64,000 bases of DNA from Mixophyes australis (GCA_036250195.1 JAVHZZ010000011.1:49498811-49562810); one strand, 5' to 3'. Positions 52,800 to 63,388 are shown, counted from the first letter of the stretch. The notes: generated by a model from the letters alone, not told the origin. Translations and numbers: made by a program.

Positions 52800-55520
52800 T
52801 TAGGGAGGTCTCAGCCCGCGCCAAAGTCTACCCCAGCTCACAGCATCCATCCGGCCCCTCTCCATTTCCCTTATTTTCCAAACCTCGTGCAGAATACTAT
52901 CCACCACCTCACTAGAGGGAAGGATTTTGCCCCTAATGGACACTAAACACCGTGCGCTCCATGTGTAAAACCTAACAACTACGCTAACTAAAAAACTAGT
53001 GCTTAAATCAAAATCCCCACACCTTTTGAGCACTCCATACACCCACTCAGGGTAACTAAGCCCCGGAAGGCCTAAGGCGTGGGACACTCCCTTGTAAACC
53101 TCTATATTAAAAGGACACTGAAGCAAGAAGTGGTCCATTGTCTCCACCTCCCCATGACATTCCTCCCATGGACAACCATGATCATCGACACCCCTATGCT
53201 TTAGGTTCCCCTTAACAAAGAGCCTCCCGTGAAATGCAAGCCAAGTGAGATCTCTAAACTTCGGAGGAATCCGCTTGGAATTCACCAAAGACAGACCCTT
53301 CGAGCTCATATCACCTGGGCAATCCTTTAGTAACAGGGGCACATCAAAGTGAGTACGCACAATCCTCCTCTCCAACACCCTTCTAGAGGAGTTTTTTGCC
53401 TCACCCACCTCAATCTGCCATTTCCTTGTCACCTTTAAACCCTGAACCACATAGGTCGGGAGGTATCCATGCTTAACTCGAAGACTCTTTACGGGACCCC
53501 CATCCAACCATGCGTTGAGAAAGGGGTGCACCCAAACACGAAAGCCAGCTACCCACCTCGGGGGAGACTCCAAAAAGAGACTCCCGAGATGAAGCTTCAA
53601 GAAGGCAGTACTAAAGAACAGCACTGGGTTTACCATTCCCAGGCCACCTTCATCCTTCGGTTTGTAGGTCACATTCCTCTTGATGAGGTTAAACTTGTTC
53701 CCCCATAACAACTGAAAGAACAAGGAACTGACCTTGACCCTTAATGATTCTGGCAACAGACATATGTAACTGACGTATAAAAAAAATGGGATCAAGTAAG
53801 ACTTGATCAAATCAATCCGTTCTCTGTAGGGCAGCTTCCACTTCTTCCAGTTATCCACCTTAGAGGCGGCATCTGCCAGTTTCAATTCCCAATTTCGCTG
53901 GGCATAATCACCCGAACCAAATAGAATGCCTAAGATTTTAACCTCTTGACTGGCCTGAGGGAGCGCATCCGGAAGGACAAACTGCCGTCCTTCCTCCCCT
54001 AACCAGAGAACTTCACTCTTTTCTTGGTTTATCTCTGAGCCCGAAGCCTCAGAATATTTGCAGATTAGATTTTCAATGCCACGCGCCTCGGCCATGTCTG
54101 ACAAGACTACTGTGACATCATCAGTGTAGGCCGCTACCTTCAAGGGAACATCCACAGCCAGCTGCACTCCCCTCACTGCACCGTTCTCAATCCTCCTGAT
54201 AAAAGGATCAATCGCAAATACATATAGGAGAGGGCTCAAGGGACAACCTTGTCTGACTCCAGATGACACCGCAAAAGTAGGACCCACCCAACCATTTACA
54301 AGAGGGAAGCTCTCGGCCTGCCTATAAATGGTACGCAGCCAATCAACCAACCTCACTGGCAGACCGTACCTCTCAAGAAGTGCCCACAGATATTCATGAT
54401 TGACACGATCAAACGCCTTAGATTGATCCAGCGCCAGAAGGTACTTACCCCACTTCTCAGCCCTGCACCGCTCCACGGCCTCCCGGATGCCAAGGACAGC
54501 ATTAAAGATGCTTCGACCCTTCACCGTACAGTGCTGAGAAGTGGAAAGCAACAGGCCTGATACTTCCATAATCCTGTTAAAAATGACCTTTGCCAGAATC
54601 TTTCTATCAGAATTGAGAAGAGCGATGGGGCGCCAATTCTCAATCCTGGATGGGTCTTTCCCCTTGGATAGCAAAATAAGGGCGGACTGCCTCATGGAGG
54701 GAGGGAGTAACCCTCTACCCAAGCTCTCATTAAAAATCGCCACTAGGTGTGGGGCCAGGAGGTCCACAAAGGCTTTATAAAACTCGGAAGTTAAACCATC
54801 CGGACCTGGGGATTTCTTATTTGATAAACTATTAATCGCCCTCCTGACCTCGTCCACTTTTATCTCAGAATCCAAGGGATCAAGAGAAGCCTGATGGTCA
54901 CCAAGCCCAGACACACCCCTCAGAAACCGTTCCATCTTCTCTCTGATAAGTACCTTCCCAGACAAAAGGCCAGAGTAGAAGGAGTGCACGACTGACAAGA
55001 TACTCTCTTGGTCTTTCCGGAGGACCCCTCTGTCATCGCGCAGTTCCCTCACCTCCTTCGCATCAACCGAACTCTTACAGTTAAGGTAGGGATCCGGAGA
55101 GTGGTACTTACCGTAGTCCCTTTCCAAAACCAAAGAGGCATAACTGTCATACTGGCACTCTTTTATCCGGGATTTTATCCGGGAGATTTCCCCACTATCT
55201 CCACCCTCAGAAATCAGGAAATCGAGTTTCCGTCTCAAGGCATGGCAGACGTTCTTTTTTATCCAATTCCTCTGAACTACAAGTTCCCTAAAGAACCTCC
55301 GAGTTCTTGCTTTGAATTCCTCCCACCACTCTGGCCTAGCCCAACCTGTGTCTAAAAGTGTTTCTTGGGTTTCAAGGAAGTCCCTAAAGGATTGTCTAAC
55401 CTCCTCATCATCCAGAAGGCTGGAGTTCAGACGCCACAGGCCTCTGCCTTTCTGAGGGGTGTCTGAAGTGTTCAAAGATACGCAAAGACAAACGTGATCC
55501 GAGAACTCTACCGCCATCAA
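52800..55520 (-). CDS. Tx1-clade ORF2: reverse transcriptase part (906 codons)
   Basis: The N-terminus carries the last endonuclease block (FSDHVCL, residues about 6-12). The polymerase domain shows KKSPGPDGLTSEFY (about 236), ENWRPIALLNSDRKILAKVI (about 297), LDQSKAFDRVNHEYL (about 367), SSGVRQGCPLSPLLY (about 427), and AYTDDV (about 464), the catalytic pair in a Y-x-DD form. Near residue 770 a C--------C---VETMDHFLLQCPF motif forms the usual C-terminal knuckle. The layout and the GVRQGCPLSPLLY / DQ-KAFDRV sequences fit the Tx1 branch of L1-like elements. The true ORF2 starts upstream in another frame. Confidence 0.88.
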   Translation of the reverse strand: MMAVEFSDHVCLCVSLNTSDTPQKGRGLWRLNSSLLDDEEVRQSFRDFLETQETLLDTGWARPEWWEEFKARTRRFFRELVVQRNWIKKNVCHALRRKLDFLISEGGDSGEISRIKSRIKECQYDSYASLVLERDYGKYHSPDPYLNCKSSVDAKEVRELRDDRGVLRKDQESILSVVHSFYSGLLSGKVLIREKMERFLRGVSGLGDHQASLDPLDSEIKVDEVRRAINSLSNKKSPGPDGLTSEFYKAFVDLLAPHLVAIFNESLGRGLLPPSMRQSALILLSKGKDPSRIENWRPIALLNSDRKILAKVIFNRIMEVSGLLLSTSQHCTVKGRSIFNAVLGIREAVERCRAEKWGKYLLALDQSKAFDRVNHEYLWALLERYGLPVRLVDWLRTIYRQAESFPLVNGWVGPTFAVSSGVRQGCPLSPLLYVFAIDPFIRRIENGAVRGVQLAVDVPLKVAAYTDDVTVVLSDMAEARGIENLICKYSEASGSEINQEKSEVLWLGEEGRQFVLPDALPQASQEVKILGILFGSGDYAQRNWELKLADAASKVDNWKKWKLPYRERIDLIKSYLIPFFLYVSYICLLPESLRVKVSSLFFQLLWGNKFNLIKRNVTYKPKDEGGLGMVNPVLFFSTAFLKLHLGSLFLESPPRWVAGFRVWVHPFLNAWLDGGPVKSLRVKHGYLPTYVVQGLKVTRKWQIEVGEAKNSSRRVLERRIVRTHFDVPLLLKDCPGDMSSKGLSLVNSKRIPPKFRDLTWLAFHGRLFVKGNLKHRGVDDHGCPWEECHGEVETMDHFLLQCPFNIEVYKGVSHALGLPGLSYPEWVYGVLKRCGDFDLSTSFLVSVVVRFYTWSARCLVSIRGKILPSSEVVDSILHEVWKIREMERGRMDAVSWGRLWRGLRPP

Positions 55521-56167
55521 CTTTGGAGTTGATGTGACAGAGCTCCCTTTAACAAAAAACCTATTCTTGACCTACTTCTACCTCTAGAAAAGGTGAACCC
55601 CGTGAGGTCTGGAGAGTGACGAATATGCACATCTACCAGCCCAGCCTGACTTACCATATTAACTAAAAAGCCTGCATCATAGCCCAGCGATGTCCTCGAG
55701 CCTTCCCTATCCTCTGGCCTAACAATGGTGTTAAAATCACCCCCGAAGACAATCTGCCGGGCCGTAAAAAGGTAAGGTTTAATTTCCCTGAAAAGGCATT
55801 TCCTGCCCCGTTGGGTCTGTGGACCATAAATATTTATCAACCTCAGGACCTGCCCCCTCAGGGAAACATCCATAACCATACATCTGCCCATGCTTATTTC
55901 TATAATCCGCTGAATGGTTACCATGCCAGTAAAAAGGACTACCACTCCACCGTACGGCTCAGCCGCAAGAGACCAATAGGAGTGACCTCTCCTCCACTCC
56001 CGTTTGCATTTGTGGAGGTCCGCGAGGCGCCCAATCCTAGTCTCTTGCAAAAACAAAAAATCAACCTCAAGCGTGTTGAAAAAATCAAAGGCCAAATAAC
56101 GAGCTCGATCGGAACGCACAGATGCCACATTAATGGTGGCAAACTGTATGGGTTGGGGAGCCATCAT
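55517..56167 (-). CDS. Tx1-clade ORF2: AP-type endonuclease part
   Basis: The frame (216 codons) starts MMAPQPIQFATINVASVRSD, followed by DFLFLQETRIG (catalytic Glu) and IVFGGDFNTIV (catalytic Asp/Asn), the order of APE-type endonucleases in non-LTR elements. The last block, SDH, is in the next frame, at the start of the 906-codon ORF. One frameshift, in a T-rich run on the coding strand at about 55570-55580, splits the domain. The frame ends with unrelated residues. Confidence 0.85.
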   Translation of the reverse strand: MMAPQPIQFATINVASVRSDRARYLAFDFFNTLEVDFLFLQETRIGRLADLHKCKREWRRGHSYWSLAAEPYGGVVVLFTGMVTIQRIIEISMGRCMVMDVSLRGQVLRLINIYGPQTQRGRKCLFREIKPYLFTARQIVFGGDFNTIVRPEDREGSRTSLGYDAGFLVNMVSQAGLVDVHIRHSPDLTGFTFSRGRSRSRIGFLLKGALSHQLQS

Positions 56168-56305
56168 TAAAGATTATAGGCATGGGCATTACCTTCATTA
56201 CCTCTCAGCATTATATTACCTAACAGCTATAATGCCTTTGACCCTATCCCCAGATCCTGTATACCATCACTTCTGGCCAAAGACTCTTCTGACCGAACCA
56301 CACGG

Positions 56306-56671
56306 TCAATCCCAGGAATTGTCCCCCCCTTCTGGATATATTTCCTCCCCCTCCCCCCCTGGTTCCATCCCACCCACCTCCCTCCTATCCTGCTCCCTAT
56401 CCACTTGATTATTTCCACCTGAACTACGAACTACCTCAAACATAGTGTCAGTATCCTCAAAAACCTTAGTAGGCTCCCCACCTACTTGAATTACAGACTT
56501 GAGCGGAAATTTTACACCCACAATATTGATCTCCCCACAATTCTCACCCCCTGTTCCAACCTCAGCACCCACCACCTTTTCAACAAAGGGTTCAGCCTGC
56601 CTAACCCCAACCTTTGCCCTAGTTCTCTGCACTTTGGGCCTCAGGACCATCTCTGCACCAGCAGTACACAC
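56306..56671 (-). pseudogene. Probable ORF1 tail of the Tx1-like element
   Basis: The open frame is Gly/Glu/Arg-rich and lies directly before ORF2. Tx1-clade ORF1 proteins are nucleic-acid binding, but no zinc knuckle is visible here. A second frame (56227-56418) continues the same type of composition, so a frameshift is likely. Confidence 0.4.
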
Positions 56672-56676
56672 AATTT

Positions 56677-58690
56677 CCCAACGCCATTTAACCCTTAAAA
56701 AACTGCAGCTACTTATTCAAAATTCTCAAAATGCTATCTGTGCCCACTTTGCCACCTGATTGCATGCCCAAAACAGCGTTGGGCCAGGCAAAAGACAGAT
56801 GTTTTATATGTAACTGACCACCCTGTGTTGATTCCCACTGTCAAATTGCTGGCCCAACGGCATTTAAGCCGTGAAAAACTGCAGCTACTTATTCAAAATT
56901 CTCAAAATGCTATCTGTGCCCACTTTGCCACCTGATTGCATGCCCAAAACAGCGTTGGGCCAGGCAAAAGACAGATGTTTTATATGTAACTGACCACTCT
57001 GTGTTGATTGCCACTGTCAAATTGCTGGCCCAACGGCATTTAACACTTGCAAAACTGCAGCTACTTATTCAAAATACTCAAAATGCTATCTGTGCGCACT
57101 TTGCCACCTGATTTCATGCCCAAAACAGTGTTGGGCCAGGCAAAAGACAGATGTTTTATATGTAACTGACCACCCTGTGTTGATTCCCACTGTCAAATTG
57201 CTGGCCCAACGGCATTTAACACTTGCAAAACTGCAGCTACTTATTCAAAATGCTCATAATGCTATCTGTGCCAACTTTGCCACCTGATTTCATGCCCAAA
57301 ACAGCGTTGGGCCAGGCAAAAGACAGATGTTTTATATGTAACTGACCACCCTGTGTTGATTCCCACTGTCAAATTGCTGGCCCAACGGCATTTAAGCCTT
57401 GAAAAACTGCAGCTACTTATTCAAAATGCTCAAAATGCTATCTGTGCCCACTTTGCCATCTGATTGCATGCCCAAAACAGCGTTGGGCCAGGCAAAAGAC
57501 AGATGTTTTATATGTAACTGACCACCCTGTGTTGATTCCCACTGTCAAATTGCTGGCCCAACGGCATTTAACACTTGCAAAACTGCAGCTACTTATTCAA
57601 AATGCTCATATTGCTATCTGTGCCCACTTTGCCACCTGATTTCATGCCCAAAACAGCGTTGGGCCAGGCAAAAGACAGATGTTTTATATGTAACTGACCA
57701 CCCTGTGTTGATTTCCACTGTCAAATTGCTGGCCCAACGGCATTCAAGCCTTGAAAAACTGCAGCTACTTATTCAAAATGCTCAAAATGCTATCTGTGCC
57801 CACTTTGCCACCTGATTGCATGCCCAAAACATTGTTGGGTTAGGCAAAAGACAGATGTTTTATATGTAACTGACCACCCTGTGTTGATTGCCACTGTCAA
57901 ATTGCTGGCCCAACGGCATTTAACACTTGCAAAACTGCAGCTACTTATTCAAAATGCTCATAATGCTATCTGTGCCAACTTTGCCACCTGATTTCATGCC
58001 CAAAACAGCGTTGGGCCAGGCAAAAGACAGATGTTTTATATGTAACTGACCACCCTGTGTTGATTCCCACTGTCAAATTGCTGGCCCAACGGCATTTAAG
58101 CCTTGAAAAACTGCAGCTACTTATTCAAAATGCTCAAAATGCTATCTGTGCCCACTTTGCCATCTGATTGCATGCCCAAAACAGCATTGGGCCAGGCAAA
58201 AGACAGATGTTTTATATGTAACTGACCACCCTGTGTTGATTCCCACTGTCAAATTGCTGGCCCAACGGCATTTAACACTTGCAAAACTGCAGCTACTTAT
58301 TCAAAATGCTCATATTGCTATCTGTGCCCACTTTGCCACCTGATTTCATGCCCAAAACAACGTTGGGCCAGGCAAAAGACAGATGTTTTATATGTAACTG
58401 ACCACCCTGTGTTGATTTCCACTGTCAAATTGCTGGCCCAACGGCATTTAAGCCTTGAAAAACTGCAGCTACTTATTCAAAATGCTCAAAATGCTATCTG
58501 TGCCCACTTTGCCACCTGATTGCATGCTCAAAACATTGTTGGGTTAGGCAAAAGACAGATGTTTTATATGTAACTGACCACCCTGTGTTGATTGCCACTG
58601 TCAAATTGCTGGCCCAACGGCATTTAACACTTGCAAATCTGCAGCTACTTATTCAAAATGATAAAATATGGTGACTTTACCCACTTTGCC
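56677..58690. repeat. Right arm: array of exact 176-bp repeats with higher-order structure
   Basis: GCAGCTACTTATTC recurs at 56704, 56881, 57057, 57233, 57409, 57585, 57761, 57937, 58113, 58289, 58465 and 58641, a spacing of 176 (once 177). Two unit types alternate (ending TTTAAGCCTTGAAAAA or TTTAACACTTGCAAAA). Variants recur every four units, making 57233-57936 and 57937-58640 a 704-bp duplication. Confidence 0.95.
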
Positions 58691-58908
58691 CCCTGATTTC
58701 ATGCCCTTAACCATGTTAGTTCAGGCAAAATACTAATGCATTTTGGTATAAGGGACCCCCTGTAGTGTTAATTTGATGTGAAATCAGTGATCCAAATTGA
58801 TTTAATCCATTAAAAATAAGCTTTTCTGAATAAGAAGCTGGAGCACGAAATAGAAACGAATAAGAAGCTGGCCGAATAAGAAGCTAACTTCAGCCTCGTG
58901 GAAATGCC

Positions 58909-59106
58909 CTTGTTTTTAAGTATTGACCAACTGCACAAAAATACTGTTTTTCTGCTATTTAGATGCTATTTTTACCAGCTATTCTTATTATCTAGGCTTA
59001 ATATTAATGAGTATTTACTTTTTTTTTAATAAAAAGTATAATATCTAATGTCATAATGGGAATTGTAGTGCTCCAAGGTACACCAATATAGTATAATGTT
59101 GTAACT
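58909..59106. other. Spacer between two elements
   Basis: This is AT-rich unique sequence between the composite element and the family F element. Nothing was recognised. Confidence 0.4.
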
Positions 59107-59668
59107 AGAGATGCTAACTGATTCCTGTGAACTGGTTTTGGATCTGGATTAGCTTCGTGTTTTGGTTTTGGCAAAACCACCGTTGTGTGTTTTGGTTTTG
59201 GATTTTTTTAAGATAAAATCCTAAAATATGCCAAAAACACATAATTTTGCTCTTTTTTTGTTGCTACATTATTATCAACCTCAATAACACTAATTTCTAG
59301 TCATTTGCAGTCAATGTAGAACACCTCACAGATCACAATATTATTTTCATACACTTTCAGACAAATACTACAGCGACCTGGCTGGATGGTAAGCGATAGA
59401 GCAATGACACAAACACGTGGCAGTTCCTAGCACATCTAGAACACATTGGCACACAGTAGTGGCAGAAAAGAATAATGGGGGTCTGCCCTCTCTCCCACCC
59501 CTCGCTATGTTGGATCTTATAAAGGAATTCAAAACTCCCGAGATCCGACGACATCACTATGACGTTTTGCCTTATTTTCAATTTCGAGGGTGCGCGACAG
59601 TAGCCGGCTCGGTACTTGGATCCCCTAAGTTCGGGTGTGTTCGAGGAACCGAGCCTGAGCATCTCTAG
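59107..59668. mobile_element. hAT-type element (family F, copy 2)
   Basis: The ends are TAGAGATGCT and AGCATCTCTA. GTTGTAAC flanks it exactly (59099-59106 and 59669-59676). It is an internally deleted relative of 26555-28488, in opposite orientation, and has no transposase. Confidence 0.85.
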
Positions 59669-59989
59669 TTGTAACCTGTACAGATATGCAGACTACTCAG
59701 CAAGGTGTACCAGGAAACTGCTTTCAAATGTTGACAGCTTTGTTATTTGCTATGGATTACACCACTTTGTTTTCATTTTCATCAGTTTCATGGTGTATTT
59801 GTGACTTAGGAAAAAGTATTATGATTTTAAGAGGAAAGACTTAGGGTTTCGAAACGTACTGAAGGCACTCTGTGTTACCACAAATTAGCAGATTTCTCTT
59901 TGCCCCGCAATAAGAGGGCAAGGAGAAATCCGTGATGTTGTAGTACCGTAGAAGAACATCACTGCTAATTACATTTCCCCATCAAGGGC

Positions 59990-60168
59990 ATATTTAATTA
60001 GCTACAATGTTCATGCATTTTTTACGGTAATTCAGTACCTCAACATTGTAATTTTCCTTTGGCAACCCTATATGGGGTGAAGGGAAATCTATGATGCTGC
60101 GGTAATGCAGAGTGCTTTCACGCCCGTCCCGGAGGCACCTTCCGCACAATTGAATATGCCCCTAATAA
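59990..60168. mobile_element. Probable MITE
   Basis: AAGGGCATATTTAATTAGC on the left faces CACAATTGAATATGCCCCT on the right. The interior CAACATTGTAATTTTCC type sequence is non-coding. Confidence 0.4.
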
Positions 60169-60344
60169 TAGACTTGGAGAAAATCAAGAAAGGGTTTGAA
60201 GGACCACAAAACCTAAAATACAAATGTATGCCTGTAAAAGAGCTACTATTAACTCTCGGAAATATATGTGAGGCTTTAAAGAAGTTATCAAAACTGAAGG
60301 TATTTATGAGTCTCGTTGAAGGTATTGAATCTTATTGTTTAGAT

Positions 60345-60468
60345 CAGGGGTGTCCAACCTTTTAGCTTTCCTGGGCCACATTGGCAGACGACGAGTTGGT
60401 TTGGGCCGCACATAAGATACACTAACAATAACGATAGCTGATCATCCAAAAAACCATAGAAAACATAG

Positions 60469-60519
<51 letters not shown>

Positions 60520-61289
60520 AAAAAAGTGATATATATAATCACTTTTTTTCAAATCCTCCTATACTTACCTTTCAATCGCCCTGTTCAAAAAATCCTCTCT
60601 AGTTATTATACTATAATCACTTTTTGTATTGGTTCGATGCAATATCATTTAAGTCAGGCATTGTATATCAGGGTGCCCTGACCAGGCCTGCGGTACCTGA
60701 CATATACACCACTGTGACCCCAAATTGTGACCTGTTTTGATAATTACACCACTATGTTAGTTAAGGGATAACAACTTATAATGGGCCAAAGAGAATAATA
60801 TATAATGCCCAATTAGTAATACAAGTAGAAGTATGTAGCAGGGAAAAAAGGTCCATGATGCTCCAGGACCAGGTGACTTTTATTCACTGGTCAGCGTCCC
60901 TTGAAATAATAAAATAAATCCCCCTTAACTTACCTTTTAATCGGCTTGTTCTCCTGTCCTCTTCTCTTCTTTTCTCCAATTCTGTGCTGCTGATTGTTCT
61001 TCTTCTGTCTCCTCTGTGCTGCGCTCCGCAATGGATGTTGGCCGTGATGACATCATGCCCGACATTCACTGCGAGCGCCGCACGGAGGAGGAGACAAGGG
61101 AGGGAGCCGGAGTACCAGCTGACGTGACCGCGTGACCACAAGGTAAGTAGTTTCTTTTCTTTTTTTTTGCAGGTTTTTTTTTTCCATTAAGAGCGCTGCC
61201 CCCTTGCCACAACCAAAACATCTTCTGGACCACATTTACAGGCGTGCTGGGCCGCATGCGGCCCGCGGGCCGTGGGTTGGAGAGCCCTG
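60345..61289. mobile_element. hAT-type element with TA repeat
   Basis: The ends are CAGGGGTGTCCAACCTTTTA and GTGGGTTGGAGAGCCCTG. GTTTAGAT flanks it exactly (60337-60344 and 61290-61297). A TA run lies at 60473-60514. GGGCCGC- and GCCGCATGCGGCCCGCGGGC-type subterminal sequence is characteristic of this end type. There is no transposase. Confidence 0.85.
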
Positions 61290-61384
61290 GTTTAGATCAT
61301 GTCTCACTCACATGGTGAACTTTACCAATCACTTTATTTTTTGGTGAGAGCCAGTGGCATATTAGTCAAACCAAGATTCCCGTG

Positions 61385-61632
61385 ACCAGAGCCAAATTTA
61401 GACCTCATGGGGCCCTAGGCAAGATACTGTTTTGGGGCCCAGTCCCTGAAACAATCCATAGCACTATATTTTTTTAGCATAAAACATACTACTTTTAACA
61501 CCTACTAGAAAAGATAATACACACAATTTTATACCAACTTTTCAACTACTTACCTAAATTTCATGAGCTGCGGCGGTACGCCACATCCTGGCGTGAACTA
61601 GCAGCCGTGCGTGTGCTTTAGTTTCTGTACTC
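61385..61632. repeat. Possible left end of an hAT-type element
   Basis: CAGAGCCAAATTTAGACCTC followed by GGGGCCCTAGGCAAG resembles the ends of hAT repeats such as 45947-46227. No right end was found. Confidence 0.35.
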
Positions 61633-62359
61633 TGTTATTATCCTTGTGGCATAGATGTTAGAGGGTGTAGGGACATCCTCCAACACCAGGGGGAGCTCTC
61701 ATATGATTTAAACTGGTGCATTTATATTTTTATACATGCTTCCTGGTTATGTTATTACCTATGCTAGTTCTAGCTAGTAATTAATTAGCTGCCTCCTGAG
61801 GCTGATTGTCAGCCCTATCCTCCTCTGTCCTGATTGGCTCTTAATACTATTTAAGGCAGTGAGATCTGAGCCTCACTGCTGATTATAGTGTCCTGTCTCT
61901 AGTACTGCTGCCTGCTATTTGTTCCTGTGTTTGGTGTTTAACCTGAGATTGATTACCTGTGTATGACCTTTGCCTGTTCCTGGACTTTGAACCTGTGCTT
62001 CTGACCCTGACCCTGATCTATTGCCTGAACCCAGATTCTGAACCTCTGCTAGTGACCCTGACCTATCGCCTGTCCCTGGATCCTGAACCTGTGCCTGTGA
62101 CCCTGACCTTCTGCCTATACCTGACATATCCTCTGGTGCCCTGCCGAGTCCGCTGACATCTGGCCTGTCGCTACTCCGTGTGCAACCTCTATACCTGTGT
62201 GCTACTGTGTAAGCATAAACACATACTACTCTGAGCATAAGACCTGGGGGCATCTGAGTACCTGTGAGCACAACCAGTCTCTACGAGAAAGGCGGCTGCT
62301 AAAGGTAAAGACCTTGTCAACCTGTTCTATGTGTTTATGCCGCACTGGTAGCCATAACA
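61633..62359 (+). mobile_element. Probable solo LTR (Ty3/Gypsy-like)
   Basis: The 727-bp segment starts TGTTATTATCC and ends GCCATAACA, that is TG...CA with a short inverted terminus. Its CCTGTTCCTGGA / GACCCTGACC-rich body resembles LTR-leader sequences of frog Gypsy-type elements. The 5-bp flanks do not match, so the limits may be off. Confidence 0.4.
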
Positions 62360-62386
62360 CTAAAACAGAGTGCAAATAATGTTGTA

Positions 62387-62490
62387 TAAAATTATTTCTT
62401 AGATTTAAATACCTTATATCAGACAAAGTACAAACAATGTTAAGTTTGCACTTTGTCTGATATAAGGCATTTAAAGCTTAGAAATTGTTA
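62387..62490. repeat. Hairpin repeat with 40-bp arms
   Basis: ATACCTTATATCAGACAAAG with TACAAACAATG faces GTTTGCACTTTGTCTGATAT and AAGGCATTTAAAGCTTAGAA. A third related arm (CTGATATCAGAGAAAGTGTA) is at 62567-62590. Confidence 0.75.
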
Positions 62491-62658
62491 ACCCAAACGT
62501 TTCTGTGACTTAATGATTGACTTAAAACAATCTTTGACAAAGTAAGCTACATTAACTGTAAACGCCTGATATCAGAGAAAGTGTAAACAATGTCATACCA
62601 AAAATTCCCTGATCACTATACACAGCTCTAATCAATTTTTTCACATATATAGCATATA

Positions 62659-63388
62659 TACAGGGCCGCCGAGAGGGGGGGGAGCGGGTACATTTTACCT
62701 GGGCCCGGCTTGCCAGGGGGCCCGGGCCGGGCCCTCGCGTGCAAATTTGTAATTTTTTTATTTATTTATTTTTATATTCGGCGGGTTTTTTTGGGGGGTT
62801 TTTTTTTATCTATTTTTTTCGGGGAGGGGGGGAGGGGTCCGTCGTTGGTGGGGGGAGCTGGAAATAAAAAAAAAAAAGATCCATACTCACGTGATCGGCG
62901 CTGCGTCCCTCCTTCCTCTCTTCTCTATTCACACTGACTGCCGGGCGTGACGTCATCAAGTCACGCCCGTCAGTCAGTGAGGAGCGCCAGACAAGACTAG
63001 AAGAAAGAAGAAAAGAAAGAAGGTAAGTAAAGAAGCGGAAAGGCAAGGGGAGGGAAACAGAAAGGGACAGTGCTATAAAGAAGAGGGAGAGAGGCAGAGA
63101 GTAAAAAAAAAAAAAAAAAGGGAGAGACACACTAAAATAAAAAGGGGAGAGAAACACTAATAAAAAAAGGGGAGAGAAACACTAAAAAAAAAGGGGGAGG
63201 GAAACACAAAAAAAAGGGGAGAGAAACACTAAAAAAAAAAAAAGGGGGATAGAAGCACTAATTAATGGGCGATTTTTTGTTTGTAGGGTGATGGTGGGGC
63301 AATTTAATAGTGGGGACTATTTATGATGGGGTGGTTTGGGGGCTATTGAATATGGGGGTGAGTTTAGGGAGAATGAGGTCTATTTATT
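62659..63388. mobile_element. hAT-type element fragment, cut by the next element
   Basis: It starts CAGGGCCGCCGAGAGGGG with GGGCCCGGCTTGCCAGGGGG, a common hAT end in amphibians. The interior has a GC-rich block and then A-rich repeats (AAAAGGGGAGAGAAACACT units, 63100-63245). The right end is not seen; the next repeat begins at about 63389. Confidence 0.5.

Larger units (their letters stand above)
52369..56676 (-). mobile_element. Tx1-clade non-LTR retrotransposon, 5' truncated
   Basis: In order on the minus strand: the tail of ORF1 (from about 56671), ORF2 with endonuclease and reverse transcriptase, a 430-bp 3' UTR, and an AATAAAAACATC end. It abuts repeat units on both sides. The flanking units are inverted to each other, so they are not a simple target duplication. 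Most of ORF1 and the 5' UTR are missing. Confidence 0.75.
51753..58899. mobile_element. Composite inverted-repeat element carrying a Tx1-like retrotransposon
   Basis: The left end ACGAGGCTGAAGTTAG faces CTAACTTCAGCCTCGT on the right. GGAAATGCC (51744-51752 and 58900-58908) flanks it exactly, as a 9-bp target duplication; a 7-bp reading with one more base in each end is equally possible. Unique subterminal sequence of about 240 bp (AGCTTCTTATTCG repeats, GGGGGTCCCTTATACAAAAT-like) is shared by both ends. Inverted arms of 176-bp repeats follow. Retroelement ORFs fill the centre. Nine-base duplications and long inverted ends occur in Mutator-like elements, but no DDE transposase is present. Confidence 0.8.

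Noticed and set aside
52340..56727. A direct target-site duplication around the Tx1-like element
   Set aside because: The similar flanks (GCAGCTACTTATTC and its complement) are inverted to each other, so they belong to the two arms, not to a duplicated target.
61633..62359. A full LTR retrotransposon
   Set aside because: Only one LTR-like segment is found, with no gag-pol frames, no second LTR and no matching 5-bp flanks.
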